Assembly: GCA_010672965.1 (NCBI GenBank)
Contig: JAAHFN010000016.1
Coordinates: 1-60,461, forward strand
Length of the DNA stretch: 60,461 nucleotides
Source: Oscillatoria sp. SIO1A7
GTDB lineage: Bacteria; Cyanobacteriota; Cyanobacteriia; Cyanobacteriales; Laspinemataceae
Reading direction: 5' to 3'
The notes under the pieces were generated by a model, which worked only from the letters and a program-made list of their open reading frames with translations, ran no database searches and was not told the DNA's origin. The translations under genes and the position numbers were made by a program. Positions within the stretch are counted from its first letter, which is position 1. Each line of letters starts with the position of its first letter. Below are positions 33,403 to 42,894 of this stretch, in pieces.

Positions 33403-34866
33403 ATTAAAAATTGGGGGAATTGGGGGAATTGGGAAGCTCGGAAAAAGGGAATTGAGAAGCTCGGAAAAAGGGCCAAAGCTCGTAAGCCTATAGGTTATTA
33501 GCCGCCACACCTATACATTGGGCATAATAGCAAGATTTTAACAGGAAAGGTACAAGCGTAAAATTGATTATTATTTACAGGCCGTTGGCTAGCTTGCGAG
33601 TCGTCTGGGCATTGAGGTGAGCTATAAATTCCGCATAAACTCTATTTGTAGCTTTAACACTGCGCACCAAGCACTGGCTATAGTGCTGCTGACATTTTGC
33701 GGTTCTTGCTTATTAAGGGTTGCTTATTGGTTACATATTACATCAAGCAGCAAATAACCAATTATAACCAATCAATGCCCAATGCCCAATGCCCAATGCC
33801 CAATAGCCAATTGCCCCATTCCCAGTTATCAACAATACATAAAATTATCAAAATCTATTAACATAAGCGTTAAAAAGCCAATATTTCCCCCATCGTCCTT
33901 AGAGACTTGTAATGACAGAGCCAGACTCAGGATTTCAATCTATAGCGTTTCTCGCTCTTGATGTGAGGTTATCTAGGGCGAAGCATCCCAATACGGGAAT
34001 TAACGTTCTACACCTGAGATAGTTGCTCTGATGCTGTCGCCCTTACGGTTTCCTTCATTATACTTATTTGAGAAACGCTATACTTCCAAATCAGAACTCC
34101 CATCCCTGACCAAGATTGCCAAGATTATGAAGATATTGTGTTCGGTCAATGACAAGGATATTTGCAGCCATTTTTTCCTTAATGGGAGCGCAATCTAACT
34201 GTCATTAAGCCGATTTTAACTCAAATAAGCTTTACATTTTTAAAGTATTTCTGGGTAAAGTTTGGCGGCGCATTGCCATTCCGTCTAGCCTAGAATTAGA
34301 TTGGCTGGCTCGCAGCATTCTAGAATAGTTTAATTTTGATGCCGAGCATTTATACTTATTTGCTTATAAAGACCGTTGGGGTCGCACGATGTATATAGCA
34401 GTAAGCAGTCAGCCCTATGCCCTCCTTGGGCAGGCTATGCCCCAGAGGGCAGGCTACGCCTACGCCTAGACTTAGCCTCGGGACATGCTTTCAGCTTTCA
34501 GCTTGAGCGTCAAACCCTTGCCAATTCAAGATGTTGGCGTTTTGCAACTGTCAAACACCTTAATCGGTAGTGCTATATCATCCCTATATGCAAAAACAGC
34601 CTTTAAAAGATGGATTTATCGTCGGCGATTTGCCACTGAATCCGGGGAGAAGTATGAATTTTATTTATAAATTTGAATAATATTAATAGCTTGAGTTTAA
34701 TGTGGATTTAATTAATTCTATAGCTCTGTCAATGGATAGGCCAAGACTTTTTGAAGGGAAAGGCAATTCTCTACCACAGTATTGGTATAGCTTGGAAACT
34801 AGATAATAAAGTTAATTTTTAAATTTTTTTAGGTCAATATTAAGATGCCCCCTCGTGGAAAGCAGG
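33403..34866. other. 1.46-kb stretch without a supported gene
   Basis: It contains a CCCAATG heptamer tract (33774-33804), a family A element (33941-34082), a GTCAGC tract with the CCCCAGAGGGCAGGCTACGC repeat (34395-34470) and a segment with GTCAAACACCTTAATCGGTA (34549-34578) that recurs at 51628. Short open frames are not convincing. The AT-rich 34580-34860 part may hold a decayed gene end, but nothing is recognisable. Confidence 0.6.
33941..34082 (-). mobile_element. Family A MITE-like element, copy 4
   Basis: It begins TATAGCGTTTCTCGCTCTTG and ends TTATTTGAGAAACGCTATA, 142 bp, in the same orientation as copy 2. The interior contains GGGCGAAGCATCCCAATACG and GATGCTGTCGCCCTTACGG. Confidence 0.8.
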
Positions 34867-36720
34867 TTAAAGATCGCCTAAGTTCCAAAACATAATTTTG
34901 CGTTCGGAAGTGCCTCCAATAATAGCCTGTCCGTTAGGGCTAAAAGCGACAAATCTAACCGTATCGGAAGGGTCGCTTAAGGTGCTAATCAGTTCTCCAG
35001 TTATCATATTCCACAGTTTAATAGTGCGATCCTTGCTGCCGGTAACGAGAGTTTGTCCGTCGGGAGCGATCGCCACCGAAAACACTGAATCTGAATGACC
35101 TTTAAGGCTCCGCAGGGTTTCGCGAGTATTTAAATTCCAAATAATCACAGTTTTATCCTCGCTGGCGCTGGCCAGGATTTGTCCGTTAGGTGAAATTGCG
35201 ATCGACCAAATTATGCCTGAATGTCCCTCTAGAATGTGCAGTAGCTGCCCGGTTTGATAGTTCCATATTTTAACGGTATTGTCATGGCTGCCGCTAGCTA
35301 GTGTCGGTCCATCGGGGCTAAAAGACAGAGAAGAGACAGCCAATAGATGTCCTGGCAAAGTTTGCAACAGTTCCCCGCTTTTCAAGTCCCAAATCTTAAT
35401 CGTTTTATCCAGAGAACCGCTGGCAATTGTTTGGCTATCGGGGCTTATGGCAACCGACAAAACCCAATCTGTATGTCCCTCCAGAGTATGCAGCACTTTT
35501 TCAGAGCGCAGATTCCAGACCTTAATCGTCTTATCGTCACTGCCGCTAACTAAGAATTGGCCGTCCGGGCTGATGGCCACAGAGCGCACTCGGCTTGTAT
35601 GTCCGGATAAGTCATTGCCTCGTTTGCCACTTTGCCAGTTCCAGCGTTCGATTGTACGATCTTCATAACTACCACCGATAAGGGTTTGCCCGTCAGAACT
35701 AACAGCAATTGAATTAACTGCCATTGAATGCTCTTGGAAGGTGCTGGCAAGAGCTAAGCGGTCTGTAGCCACTGAGGTAACATTGGGAATAGATTCCGAC
35801 TCGGCCTCCGCAATAGATTCCGGCTCCGCCTCCGCAATAGATTCCGGCTCGGCCTCCGCAATAGGTTCCGACTCGGCCTCCGCAATAGATTCCGGCTCCG
35901 CCTTTGCAATAGGTTCCGACTCCGCCTCCGCAATAGGTTCCGACTCCGCCTCCGCAATAGGTTCCGGCTCGGCCTCCGCAATCGAGCGGAAATCTCGAAC
36001 TGCTAGGGCAACGCGATTGGAGATAATTTCGCTGGGAATGCCCAGCAACCCCGGCCATAGAGGGGCGCGCCGGTGAATTCCCACTAGCTCGCCCCTGCTA
36101 TCTAGAACTGGCCCGCCGCTCATCCCGGCTTCTGTGGTCTGTTCTGTTTTATAGGCCAAACTATAGCCGCCATCTAGAGGATCGTCCCCCAAAGAGTCCG
36201 TGTTAGTAGGATCGACTACTTCTTGGGGAACGTAACGAGGATTGACAATTTGTCCGGCTGTAAATAAAGCATTTGTTCCCGGCTTAGGCCAGCCAAAAAC
36301 GTAAATGGGCGAATCCTCTATTAATCTGGCAGAATTTCCTAGGGTTGCCACGGGATAGTTTTTGCTGCTGACAAAAGGCAATAAGGCTAAGTCCACTCCA
36401 TCGAGTGGGACTATTGCTCCATAGTCAACGCTATGGATTTCGCCATCGGGGGTTTCTATTCTATACGGGTTTTGCTGTCGTACCACATGGGCGGCAGTGA
36501 GGGCGTAATAAGTGTCGCTATCCCGACCAATAATAACTCCAGATCCTTCAGCGGCCCATCCCACACCTATACTTTTTGGCCTGTGAATTTTAATGGCGAT
36601 CGCTCTAGCTATATTCTCTACTTCCGCTTGGTTTAGCGCCACTGCTACGGGAACGGGAGTTGCGATCGCCGTGGCAACGCAAGGAACTACTAGCAGCAAA
36701 TTGGCAAAATCTATCCTCAT
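34867..36720 (-). CDS. Trypsin-like serine protease fused to WD40 repeats
   Basis: A 617-residue protein. A signal-like N-terminus (LLLVVPCVATAIATPVPVAVA) suggests export. Residues 35-245 are a chymotrypsin-fold protease with triad H78 (LTAAHVV), D110 (GVDLALL) and S201 (EAGMSGGP). Residues 246-313 form a low-complexity linker of IAEAEPEP/IAEAESEP octads. Residues 325-617 contain seven WD40 repeats (for example SGHTSRVRSVAISPDGQFLV, VSGSDDKTIKVWNL), enough to close a propeller. The WD40 part probably recognises a partner or substrate while the protease acts. It lies just downstream of another trypsin-like gene on the same strand. The 1,464 bp region after it is gene-free. Confidence 0.92.
   Translation of the reverse strand: MRIDFANLLLVVPCVATAIATPVPVAVALNQAEVENIARAIAIKIHRPKSIGVGWAAEGSGVIIGRDSDTYYALTAAHVVRQQNPYRIETPDGEIHSVDYGAIVPLDGVDLALLPFVSSKNYPVATLGNSARLIEDSPIYVFGWPKPGTNALFTAGQIVNPRYVPQEVVDPTNTDSLGDDPLDGGYSLAYKTEQTTEAGMSGGPVLDSRGELVGIHRRAPLWPGLLGIPSEIISNRVALAVRDFRSIAEAEPEPIAEAESEPIAEAESEPIAKAEPESIAEAESEPIAEAEPESIAEAEPESIAEAESESIPNVTSVATDRLALASTFQEHSMAVNSIAVSSDGQTLIGGSYEDRTIERWNWQSGKRGNDLSGHTSRVRSVAISPDGQFLVSGSDDKTIKVWNLRSEKVLHTLEGHTDWVLSVAISPDSQTIASGSLDKTIKIWDLKSGELLQTLPGHLLAVSSLSFSPDGPTLASGSHDNTVKIWNYQTGQLLHILEGHSGIIWSIAISPNGQILASASEDKTVIIWNLNTRETLRSLKGHSDSVFSVAIAPDGQTLVTGSKDRTIKLWNMITGELISTLSDPSDTVRFVAFSPNGQAIIGGTSERKIMFWNLGDL
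35785..35985 (-). repeat. 24-bp tandem repeat encoding the acidic linker
   Basis: About eight 24 bp units (GCCTCCGCAATAGATTCCGG/C on the plus strand) encode A-E-P/S-E-P/S-I-A-E octads between the protease and WD40 domains. The units are nearly identical, so the linker length probably changes by slippage. Confidence 0.85.
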
Positions 36721-36806
36721 TTCTTAGAAATTACCCTCAGAGATTTTTTTACTCTTTAAAGTAGCGCTTATATTGCGCAAAGATAGTCCAATTATACCCT
36801 GTAAAT

Positions 36807-37622
36807 TCAGGGGCTTTCTTGCTGTGTTTGCCCCAGTCTCTCTATTGGTATAGCCCAACTAGAGCTTTCTAGCAGTTCTCGCGACTGGCTTACTAAGGTT
36901 CCATCTTTATACTCATAAGGATTTTGATTTCCCGTGCCAAATGGTAGGGGATGGCTGTGCTTGCCGTTAATGCCAACCACTTCTCCCTGGCTGTTTATAA
37001 GAGGTCCCCCACTCATACCTTTTTGTACGTCCACATAGTATCCAATCTGATACCCCTGGCGCATCTCCCGGTCGAGAACCAGGGAGACAGATCCCGCCAT
37101 GCAGGCAAATCCTCTGGAGCTAGAGGGTTCCGCCAATAGTGGAAATCCTGCCGATAAAACGCTATCTCCTGACTTTAAACTGGAGCTAGCTCCTAACATT
37201 GCTAAGTTGTAAGTAACGGGACTATCAAACTGCAATAATGCCAGATCGTCGCCGGAACTGCTGCGAGCAAAGCTATGGATGACCTCGGCTGGATACAAGC
37301 GATCGTCTTGAGTTTGAATTATTAATGAGTTTTTTTCCAGTACGACGTGAGCATTGGTTAGCACCCCGTACCTCCACCCCTGCCCTTGCACTTGCTTATA
37401 TACTAGCGTTCCCGACCCCTGAGCCAAGCGATCGGTAGATAAGACCCTGACCGTGATGGATTCAGCGAGATAACACATTTCCTCTTTTGTCAATCCAGTT
37501 CGCCGTTCGGCTTGCTTTTGGGCGGACGTTTGAGCAGACACTTTGGAAATAGGTGTTTCTAGTGGGAGCTGAAATCCCGCAATCCCAATACAAATGACAA
37601 TTGTTACTAAGCGCCAATTCAT
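36807..37622 (-). CDS. Secreted trypsin-like serine protease
   Basis: A 271-residue protein with an N-terminal signal or anchor helix (LVTIVICIGIAGFQLPL). The protease core has the complete triad: H92 (VLTNAHVV), D126 (SSSGDDLALLQF) and S204 (VQKGMSGGPLINSQGEVVG). The order and spacing match S1/HtrA-like proteases, but no PDZ domain follows; the protein ends soon after the domain (SSWAIPIERLGQ). It likely acts outside the cytoplasmic membrane. It lies 86 bp upstream of the protease-WD40 gene in the same direction and may be cotranscribed. The 311 bp gap to the COP23 gene shows nothing notable. Confidence 0.88.
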   Translation of the reverse strand: MNWRLVTIVICIGIAGFQLPLETPISKVSAQTSAQKQAERRTGLTKEEMCYLAESITVRVLSTDRLAQGSGTLVYKQVQGQGWRYGVLTNAHVVLEKNSLIIQTQDDRLYPAEVIHSFARSSSGDDLALLQFDSPVTYNLAMLGASSSLKSGDSVLSAGFPLLAEPSSSRGFACMAGSVSLVLDREMRQGYQIGYYVDVQKGMSGGPLINSQGEVVGINGKHSHPLPFGTGNQNPYEYKDGTLVSQSRELLESSSWAIPIERLGQTQQESP

Positions 37623-37933
37623 ATTATTTTAGTTTGCGCTAAAATTGGAGCTAGGGCGGCGAAGCGAGCATTAATTAATTAATGGAGAGCATTTCAATAC
37701 ATGAATCCTCGCGCTTATACTAAAACCGCGCCTACATCTAACGACGCCCTGTAAACTGTTACGCATTTAAATCGGGATTCTAGATCGCATGGCCCGGAAT
37801 TACCGAACCTGCTTTCCTCGCGGGCACTCCCTCCATTTATTGGCCCAAGTCATACCCAATCAATGCGCGACAGCTTAGCTTTATTTTTACATAGAATTTT
37901 TATATGCATTGAAATGCTCCGGGATGAATTTAC

Positions 37934-38476
37934 CTATTCCACTGGAGCGTGGTAAAGGATTTCTTCTATATTGATATATAAATTGCCTGCCTCGTCATAT
38001 TCCATCACGTTGGAGGATTGATCTAGGGGTGCAGCACCATCGCGAGCGAGAATTAGAGATTTTAAAGTCTCTTCAGGCTTCTCCCCGGGCAAAACGGTGA
38101 TTAAAAGATTTTCTTTAGTGCATGGTATCCCGGGTTGCGCAGCAGCACATAAAACCGGAGCAGCATTGATTTCACCAATTGCGATATATTGCAGTTGGTC
38201 TGTTTCAAAGTTATACTGAAATCTTTTCGATACCTCGGCACAACGTCGAGACGGCGTCCAGCCCGAGCCTGAAAAAGCCGAATAAGTCCAGCGAATTAAG
38301 GGTACATTTCCTCGTAGAGAACGCACCATTGTCACGGGCACTCCATCTCGAGTAGTGCCGCAGAAAAAGGTATCGGAAGGGTTGGTCCGAGCCTGACTGG
38401 GATTGCTAGGTACAAAATTCGTTCCTATAGCCAATGCCAGCCCTGCTAAGAGTTTTGTTAAGCTTGGATACTTCAT
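37934..38476 (-). CDS. COP23 domain protein
   Basis: From the ATG at 38476, 180 residues with a cleavable-looking signal (KLLAGLALAIGTNFVPSNPSQA). The mature part has the COP23 pattern: DTFFCGTTRDGVPVTMV, PLIRWTYSAF, PSRRCAEVSKRFQ, LQYIAIGEINAAPVLCAA and PCTKENLLITVLPGEKP, including four conserved cysteines. COP23 was described as a 23 kDa protein whose abundance oscillates in a cyanobacterium; its function is unknown. It sits with two trypsin-like proteases on one strand and near two kinase-like genes, a neighbourhood suggesting joint function in envelope signalling (inference). An in-frame upstream ATG (38515) is less likely. Confidence 0.85.
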   Translation of the reverse strand: MKYPSLTKLLAGLALAIGTNFVPSNPSQARTNPSDTFFCGTTRDGVPVTMVRSLRGNVPLIRWTYSAFSGSGWTPSRRCAEVSKRFQYNFETDQLQYIAIGEINAAPVLCAAAQPGIPCTKENLLITVLPGEKPEETLKSLILARDGAAPLDQSSNVMEYDEAGNLYINIEEILYHAPVE

Positions 38477-38845
38477 TATTAGAGGCTCCCAGACGGAAAA
38501 GAAATATCGTCTCAAATCATAGCATTTTTATTCTGGATTTGGCGATTTTAGAGCGTAAATTTAAATGAAGATTTAAAGATTTTACTGTTATTTGCAAGCC
38601 GATTTATTGCAAGCCAACTGAGATATTTGCATTTAAATTGCGATTCATCAGCTAGTAAGTTTTACTGGGGTGTGGTGGGACGCTTTGGTACTCAAGAGGG
38701 AAACTCAGGTTTTTCTCTCTCCAGATTTTCAGCCGCTACTGCCTTGCTGTTTCTAGCAGATTAAATGTACGATAGGGAAGCGTACATCTTTTTTAGTGGC
38801 GACAAACAAATACAGACGCTTTTGTGGCAGGTCATTGCTTGATGA
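38477..38845. other. Intergenic region between divergent COP23 and pseudokinase genes
   Basis: The 369 bp are moderately AT-rich and free of the dispersed repeat families, unlike most gaps here. Promoters for both divergent genes should lie in it. A short inverted pair (GTACGAT / AGCGTACATC near 38767-38790) is visible, but no standard promoter can be assigned with confidence. Confidence 0.35.
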
Positions 38846-40717
38846 GTGCCAAAGAGCGATCGCCATCTTCCAAAAACCATGAAAGAACAAACAATATGCT
38901 GGCATTATCGGGCTATAAAATTATTGGGCCAATCAGAAAATGGCCAGACTTGGCTGGCTGAAGATATAAAATTACAGGACCGTCCGTGCGTTCTTGAGGA
39001 ATTCAATCTCCTCCAATCCTGTAATCCCGAGGACTTGCAAACAGTTAGAAACCTGTTCGACCGAGAAGCTCAAATCCTTTGCGTTCTGGGCTCCCAGGAT
39101 GGGATTCCTCGCCTCTTAGACGATTTTGAAGACTCGGGGCAATTCTATCTTGTACATGAATTTATCCCGGGGCACGACCTGCGCCAAGAACTACCTTCAG
39201 GCAAGCAGTGGAGCGAGACTAAAGTCATTGCTTTTCTGTTGGAGACTATGGCGATATTAAAGTTGATTCACCAACGCAATATTATCCACCAGCAGATTAA
39301 ACCATCTCATATCAGACGACACCAGTCAACTGGAAAAATAGTCCTGGTAGGTTTTGGCGGTATTAAACAAATAGTTGCAGCAACTTGCCTGGGGCACCGG
39401 GGTACGGTAAATGGATCTAAAGTGACAATAAAAAGGCACGGGTATATGCCTAGGGAGCAATATCGCGGCAATACTGAATTTTCTAGCGATATCTATGCTG
39501 TAGGAATGGTGGCAATTCAAGCTTTAACCGGGGTAGAGCCGGAACAATTACCAAAAGACCCGGAGACGGGGGATGTTATCTGGCAGGAGCAAGCTCAAGT
39601 CAGCTCTCAGCTGGCAGAAATTTTAGTAAAAATGGTGCGGGAGAAAGCAACAGAACGCTACCAAAAGGCTTCCTCAGTATTGCTTGCGCTCCGGAAATTA
39701 AAAAAACGGAGTCCTGCCGGAAGGCTCGAACCGCAATTTTATCTTCCAAAAGTTACCGCGATCGCTACATTGACTGCGGCGATGGCGATTTCTTTGATAG
39801 CTTTTTTCAATCGCCCGGGGTCTAAACCAGCTCTATCCAACGCCTTATCCCTGGCGATCGCAATCCCCGGACATTCCTTACCTGTTTATTCCCTTGCCAT
39901 TAGCCCCGACGGCGAAACTATTGCTAGCGGCAGCGAAGATGGAACGATTAAATTATGGAAGCTTGAAAATCAAGAGCTAATTTATACTTTGGCAGGTCAT
40001 TCAAGAATCGTAAATTCTGTAGCTATTAGTGGCGACGGACAAACTCTAGCCAGCGGTAGTAAAGACAATACTATTAAGCTATGGAATCCGAAAACTGGGG
40101 AATTGATTCGTACCCTAGAGGGACATTCTGCTTCGGTAACTTCTGTAGCTATCGATCCTTCAGCAACAATCCTTGCTAGCGGTAGCGCCGATAAGACAAT
40201 AAAAATTTGGAATTTGAAAACCGGAGAGTTAATTCGCTCTCTTAGCGGACATACAGGGTTTGTGGAATCGGTGGCTATCTCTTTAGATGGCTCCCTCCTC
40301 GCTAGTGGCAGCCGGGATACCACTATTAAGATTTGGAACTTGAAAACGGGGGATCTGATGCGGACCCTGCCAAAAAATTCCTGGGTAGTTACTTCTGTGG
40401 CTTTCAGCTCTGACGGAAAAACCCTCGCTAGCAGCACTTGCGGTCCGAGAATTAAGCTCTGGGATTTGCACAGCGGTCAATTATTGCATTCTCTGAATTC
40501 TCCTTCGAGTACCCTTTGTTCCGTTGCGATCGGCCATAATGGGCAAATTATCGGCGGCAGTTCCGACGGCACGATTAAGCTCTGGGATCTGAAAACTGGA
40601 ACCCTGCTCAGCAGCATTCCAGGCCACAACCGGGATGTTGTCGCTTTAGCTCTTGGCCCAAACGGACGAGCGATCGCTAGTGCCTCTCTGGATAACACCA
40701 TCAAAATTTGGCGTTAG
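38846..40717 (+). CDS. Pseudokinase fused to seven WD40 repeats
   Basis: A 623-residue protein (GTG start at 38846; the ATG at 38879 is an alternative). Residues 15-290 align with Ser/Thr kinases, yet the catalytic residues are changed: the ATP-binding Lys is E51 (CVLEEF), HRD is HQQ (148-150), the Asn after KP is H155, and DFG is GFG with Gly169. The structural Asp of SSDIYAVG is kept. A membrane helix (ATLTAAMAISLIAFF, about 306-322) is followed by seven WD40 repeats (ISPDGETIASGSEDGTIKLW and so on). It is therefore a membrane-anchored, probably catalytically dead scaffold, with the propeller most likely on the outer side. The neighbouring kinase at 40975 has normal motifs. Confidence 0.9.
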   Translation: MPKSDRHLPKTMKEQTICWHYRAIKLLGQSENGQTWLAEDIKLQDRPCVLEEFNLLQSCNPEDLQTVRNLFDREAQILCVLGSQDGIPRLLDDFEDSGQFYLVHEFIPGHDLRQELPSGKQWSETKVIAFLLETMAILKLIHQRNIIHQQIKPSHIRRHQSTGKIVLVGFGGIKQIVAATCLGHRGTVNGSKVTIKRHGYMPREQYRGNTEFSSDIYAVGMVAIQALTGVEPEQLPKDPETGDVIWQEQAQVSSQLAEILVKMVREKATERYQKASSVLLALRKLKKRSPAGRLEPQFYLPKVTAIATLTAAMAISLIAFFNRPGSKPALSNALSLAIAIPGHSLPVYSLAISPDGETIASGSEDGTIKLWKLENQELIYTLAGHSRIVNSVAISGDGQTLASGSKDNTIKLWNPKTGELIRTLEGHSASVTSVAIDPSATILASGSADKTIKIWNLKTGELIRSLSGHTGFVESVAISLDGSLLASGSRDTTIKIWNLKTGDLMRTLPKNSWVVTSVAFSSDGKTLASSTCGPRIKLWDLHSGQLLHSLNSPSSTLCSVAIGHNGQIIGGSSDGTIKLWDLKTGTLLSSIPGHNRDVVALALGPNGRAIASASLDNTIKIWR

Positions 40718-40974
40718 CAACTTTAATATTTAAGTTTTGAGCTTTTTTGAAGACATGAGAGTTTTGAACTTTCAGCAGGGTGTGCTTTTAGCATCTGTTC
40801 CTTCCCAGTAAGAAAAGTAGCTTTGAGTAGCACTTGCATGGCACGGCTCATATCAAATCCGATTAAATACCCACAAAAAAACTAAAATTTGTAGCTTCTC
40901 TTAGGACGGGCTTCTGAAAAGTCTCTATCTTGACCGGGACTGTTCGGAAGCCTGTCTTACGGTAAGTCAACACT

Positions 40975-42894
40975 TTAAAAGTTCTGCTCTCTTTGTATAT
41001 TGGCGATTTTAGCTGCAATTTTTTTGACTTCGGATTGATACTCCTGTAGTTTCGATCGCACTCTATCGCCAACCAGGGAATCAGTAGGAATGGTTTTTAA
41101 TTTAGCGATCGCCTCTTGCCACTTCCCATTCGCCACATCCAATTCCACTAGGTTTCGAGCCCGCTTCGTCAGCCACTTCGCCTCCCGGGCTATCGCTTCT
41201 GTTTCTTCCAAAGCTTGCTCCGCTTGCTCCTCTATAGGGATGCGAGCCTTTATTGCCTGCTGCCGCTGCCGATAGCTCGATAAAAGCTCCCTCGCATCTG
41301 TGTAAGCAAGGGTGCTGCCTCCAATAGTTCCCAACTCTGTAATAATTTTGTTGAAGCGATCGCTCGCCCGCTCTAAATCCTTGACTGTGCGAGCAGAGTC
41401 CTCTGCCTCAATCGCTGCCTTAGCATTTTTCTTCGCTTTTTCTAATTTATCTATAGCTTCCTGCTCTTTTTCCACCCTTGTCTTAACTAGCTGTAGGTCG
41501 GGCTTATATTTTGCTAACGCCTTCCTAGCTTCGGGATAAGCAAAAGTTGCTTTTTTAATTTTTTCTAAACTAGAGACTGCATCTTTGAGGCGATCGCTAC
41601 TGGAGCGCAACTGCTCTAAGGATTGGGGATTCAAAGCGGTATTAATTCCATCCTCGGCGTTTTGCTTCGCTTCAGCAAACTGTTGGGCAGCTTCTCGTTC
41701 TGACTCGACTCTATTTTTGAGATCTTTATATTTATCTCGATAGTTAGATAATACCTTTTTGACCTCGGGATAGATAGTGGCTTCCGAGGGAATAGCGTCT
41801 AGTTGGGATATTGCTGCTTCTAGGCGATCGCTAGCTGTCTCTAAATCAGCCATATTTTTGGGATTGCCAAACAAAACTAGAGCCTCGTCACCTTGTTCGA
41901 GAGCAATATTGTATAGGGCTTTCAAACCGATATGAGGGTCGCAGTTATCCAAAACCTGACAGACTGGCTCGACATAGGGCGAAACCCGGATAGCACTGCC
42001 CAGGGCTACTACTGCTATAGAAGCCGTAACTATCGAGATAGCGATCGGCTTCCATACTGAGGGTTTCGGCGGCGGATTGAGAATTTCTAAAACCTCTTTG
42101 GCCGATTGGTAGCGATTTTTGGGCGCATAGTCTAGCATTTTTGCCAGGATTGCCGCCAAGCGATCGCTAACCTGAATAGAATTGCGCCATTTCAACTTCA
42201 GAGTTTTATTATCAAAAAACTCGTTTGGTGCTTTGCCGCTAAGGAACACTAGAGCCGTTACTGCCAAAGCATAGAGGTCGCTACTCGGGAAACACTGTCC
42301 GGCGAGCATTTGTTCCGGAGGAGAATAACCCTGTTTTCCCACCACCGTACCTTTCTGCTTAGCTTCAAGTTGGATTGCGACTTCTTTAACTACCCCAAAA
42401 TCAATCAGCTTGGGTCCAGATTTAGTTTTGGGGTGCATAACATTGTCCGGATCAATATCTCGGTGAACTATCCCGCGCTTGTGTATATAGTCCAAAACCG
42501 GGAGCATATCTAGGAGCCACTGTCTCACCTCGGCCTCGGAAAAAGTTTGGCCTTGGTTATCTCGCTCTTCCAAAACCTCGGCGTAGGTTTTGCCATCGAC
42601 GTATTCTTGAACCAGGAAAAGACGCCCGTTTTCCTCGAACCAACCCATAAATTTGGGAATCTGCGAATGTTGGAGCTGGTATAAGACTCTGGCTTCTCGG
42701 ATGAATAGCTCCCGAGATTTTTGCAACCCTTGGACAGTGGTAGCACTGGGGACAAATTCCTTGAGGACGCAGGGTTCGTCGAAGCGCTGCCGGTCGAGGG
42801 CCAAGTATGTGCGCCCGCATCCTCCTTGTCCCAATACCCGCTGGATTAGATAGCGGTTATTTATTTCTGTTCCCCGGGATAGCTCTATTGTCAT
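40975..42894 (-). CDS. Membrane-anchored Ser/Thr protein kinase
   Basis: A 639-residue Hanks-type kinase. Residues 12-270 hold GQGGCGRTYLALD (glycine loop), K45 in CVLKEF, HRDIDPDN (144-151) with the catalytic Asp, and IDFGVVK with D165, so it should be active. A proline-rich joint (NPPPKPSVWKP) leads to a membrane helix (IAISIVTASIAVVALGSAI). The outer part, about 300 residues, contains three to four related helical repeats of ~75 residues (KNMADLETASDRLEAAISQL; QSLEQLRSSSDRLKDAVSSL; RTVKDLERASDRFNKIITEL), probably a sensor coiled coil. It is convergent with the pseudokinase gene at 38846. Confidence 0.92.
   Translation of the reverse strand: MTIELSRGTEINNRYLIQRVLGQGGCGRTYLALDRQRFDEPCVLKEFVPSATTVQGLQKSRELFIREARVLYQLQHSQIPKFMGWFEENGRLFLVQEYVDGKTYAEVLEERDNQGQTFSEAEVRQWLLDMLPVLDYIHKRGIVHRDIDPDNVMHPKTKSGPKLIDFGVVKEVAIQLEAKQKGTVVGKQGYSPPEQMLAGQCFPSSDLYALAVTALVFLSGKAPNEFFDNKTLKLKWRNSIQVSDRLAAILAKMLDYAPKNRYQSAKEVLEILNPPPKPSVWKPIAISIVTASIAVVALGSAIRVSPYVEPVCQVLDNCDPHIGLKALYNIALEQGDEALVLFGNPKNMADLETASDRLEAAISQLDAIPSEATIYPEVKKVLSNYRDKYKDLKNRVESEREAAQQFAEAKQNAEDGINTALNPQSLEQLRSSSDRLKDAVSSLEKIKKATFAYPEARKALAKYKPDLQLVKTRVEKEQEAIDKLEKAKKNAKAAIEAEDSARTVKDLERASDRFNKIITELGTIGGSTLAYTDARELLSSYRQRQQAIKARIPIEEQAEQALEETEAIAREAKWLTKRARNLVELDVANGKWQEAIAKLKTIPTDSLVGDRVRSKLQEYQSEVKKIAAKIANIQREQNF

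Noticed and set aside
35741-36076. Open frames rich in Ala-Ser-Asp or Arg over the acidic linker
   Set aside because: They are shadow translations of the 24-bp repeat in the protease-WD40 gene.
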